This document shows positions 7,078-7,505 of a stretch of 7,505 nt of DNA, piece after piece. The stretch's first letter is position 1. Every line of letters starts with the position of its first letter. The notes beneath the pieces were generated by a model. That model was not told the DNA's origin. It saw only the letters and a list, made by a program, of their open reading frames with translations, and made no database searches. Source of the DNA: JBEKYD01 sp049509915 (GTDB lineage: Bacteria > Acidobacteriota > Terriglobia > Bryobacterales > Bryobacteraceae); assembly GCA_049509915.1 (NCBI GenBank), contig JBEKZL010000316.1, forward strand, positions 1 to 7,505. Reading direction: 5' to 3'. Made by a program: the position numbers and the translations under genes.

Positions 7078-7080
7078 CAA

Positions 7081-7408
7081 TCTTCACTCCTATGGGTTGA
7101 TGGCTCGCGTTGCCGTGTGGGCCATTGTGGTCTGTGGTGAACGGGGCGCAACGGCGAGTACGAGGAAGCTGAAGTTCACGTGCGGCCCGGGAAGAACCTG
7201 AGCAGGACGGGGGTGGATTTGCGTTCGTTACACTCTTCAGTCCGGACGTCGATGGGCCACTGCTGGTATCAGCGCAAAAGCCTTGTTGGAGGCTCTCGTT
7301 TCGTCCCGACGCGCTCCAACGAATCATCAAGGAGGCCTGCTTGATTTCGATAAGTGCTGAGCTTTCGACTATGCACGGGATTCCCCTAGATCATCATTCT
7401 CTTATTAA
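7081..7408. other. Non-coding stretch upstream of the primase-helicase gene
   Basis: Apart from the ribosome-binding site AGGAG at 7087-7091 (minus), nothing is firmly assignable. A plus-strand frame is open from 7173 to 7487 and its first part (GFAFVTLFSPDVDGPLLVS) looks mildly protein-like. It has no good start and its end runs antisense through the IS630-like gene. The promoter of the primase-helicase gene and the right end of the IS630-like element should lie here, but I could not pin either down. Confidence 0.4.
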
Positions 7409-7505
7409 CTACACAATAATGGTCTCGTCCATCTTGTACTTCCAACGAAACACTACCGGGGCTACGTTGATCTCTTCGAAATATTGATGGATTCGATCGA
7501 TCAGC
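7409..7505 (-). CDS. C terminus of a probable IS630-family transposase (5' end outside window)
   Basis: Thirty-one codons on the minus strand read LIDRIHQYFEEINVAPVVFRWKYKM and onward to a TAG at 7411-7409; the rest of the gene lies beyond the right edge. The pattern of a final helix with Tyr-Phe-Glu-Glu, then Pro-Val-Val-Phe-Arg-Trp-Lys-Tyr, is the kind of C terminus I associate with IS630-family DDE transposases. The catalytic part is not visible, so whether the gene is intact cannot be judged. Other transposase families with an RW-Y end are possible. Confidence 0.55.
   Translation of the reverse strand, partial: LIDRIHQYFEEINVAPVVFRWKYKMDETIIV

Larger units (their letters stand above)
4904..7080 (-). 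pseudogene. DUF3854 + VirE/VapE primase-helicase of a mobile element, decayed
   Basis: This is a replication protein of plasmid or phage-satellite type. The start is TTG 7080-7078, preceded by AGGAG (7091-7087) six bases upstream. The N-terminal part holds a DUF3854/TOPRIM-like domain: IIVTEGEFKTLAL (first Glu at 6584-6582), VVIAYDADAV (Asp pair at 6368 and 6362) and GKGIDDHLA. The C-terminal part is a VirE-type helicase: damaged Walker A near 5594-5572, WIIELSELD, RIKAFMSRTTDRFRPPYG, and TVNHSTYLRDETGGRRFWPV, ending at TGA 4906-4904. Damage: an extra base in the A-run 6859-6862; GAG to TAG at 5864-5862; a 102-base insertion (5751-5852); one base lost near 5591; one base lost near 5338. The Walker A reads QGIRKST where QGIGKST is expected. 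Repaired length is about 690 residues, normal for a fused primase-helicase. The family call is firm. Confidence 0.88.

Noticed and set aside
7173..7487. Plus-strand open frame of about 104 codons with mildly protein-like sequence
   Set aside because: It has no good start codon and its last quarter is antisense to the IS630-like transposase terminus; no motif is recognised. Its first half could still be a gene scrap.

Overview
The window comes from a GC-rich bacterial genome. A soil or sediment bacterium such as an Acidobacteriota member would fit the mix of a Tat-exported enolase-superfamily protein, IS1202/ISNCY-type and IS630-type transposases and a VapE-type primase-helicase. That assignment is inference only; there is no rRNA, tRNA or housekeeping marker to test it. 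Almost every recognisable gene is broken by single-base indels, stop codons or truncation, so this looks like a graveyard of accessory DNA. It could also partly be an unpolished assembly.

Layout. Positions 1-1366 hold most of an IS1202-like (ISNCY) insertion sequence: a plus-strand DDE transposase with a one-base frameshift near its C terminus, a pair of hairpins just after its stop, and a probable right end with repeated GGACA boxes. A gene-free stretch of about 340 bases follows. Positions 1739-2976 (plus) are a pseudogene for a Tat-exported mandelate racemase/muconate lactonizing (enolase superfamily) protein, with one frameshift and one in-frame TAG. Positions 2977-3544 hold no convincing gene, apart from a doubtful minus-strand ORF.

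On the minus strand, 3545-4520 is the C-terminal half of an SMC/RecF-like ATPase: coiled coil, ABC-signature-like segment and Walker B. Several frameshifts are present and the Walker A half is missing. Between it and the next gene (about 4664-4903) are two arrays of a TGTTCCCA-type motif in opposite orientations, with the perfect palindrome GCTATATAGC between them. This has the look of an iteron-type replication origin or protein-binding locus. Positions 4904-7080 (minus) are one long decayed gene for a DUF3854 (TOPRIM-like) plus VirE/VapE primase-helicase. It has three frameshifts, an arginine in its Walker A motif, and a 102-base AT-rich in-frame insertion carrying stop codons. After a non-coding stretch, the extreme right end (7409-7505, minus) is the C terminus of a probable IS630-family transposase.

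How it fits together. The primase-helicase with the repeat/palindrome cluster at its 3' end reads as the replication module of a relic integrated plasmid or phage satellite. It sits against a truncated SMC-like ATPase gene, and insertion sequences lie at both ends of the window. The strongest lead for something undescribed is the inverted repeat/palindrome locus at 4664-4903.
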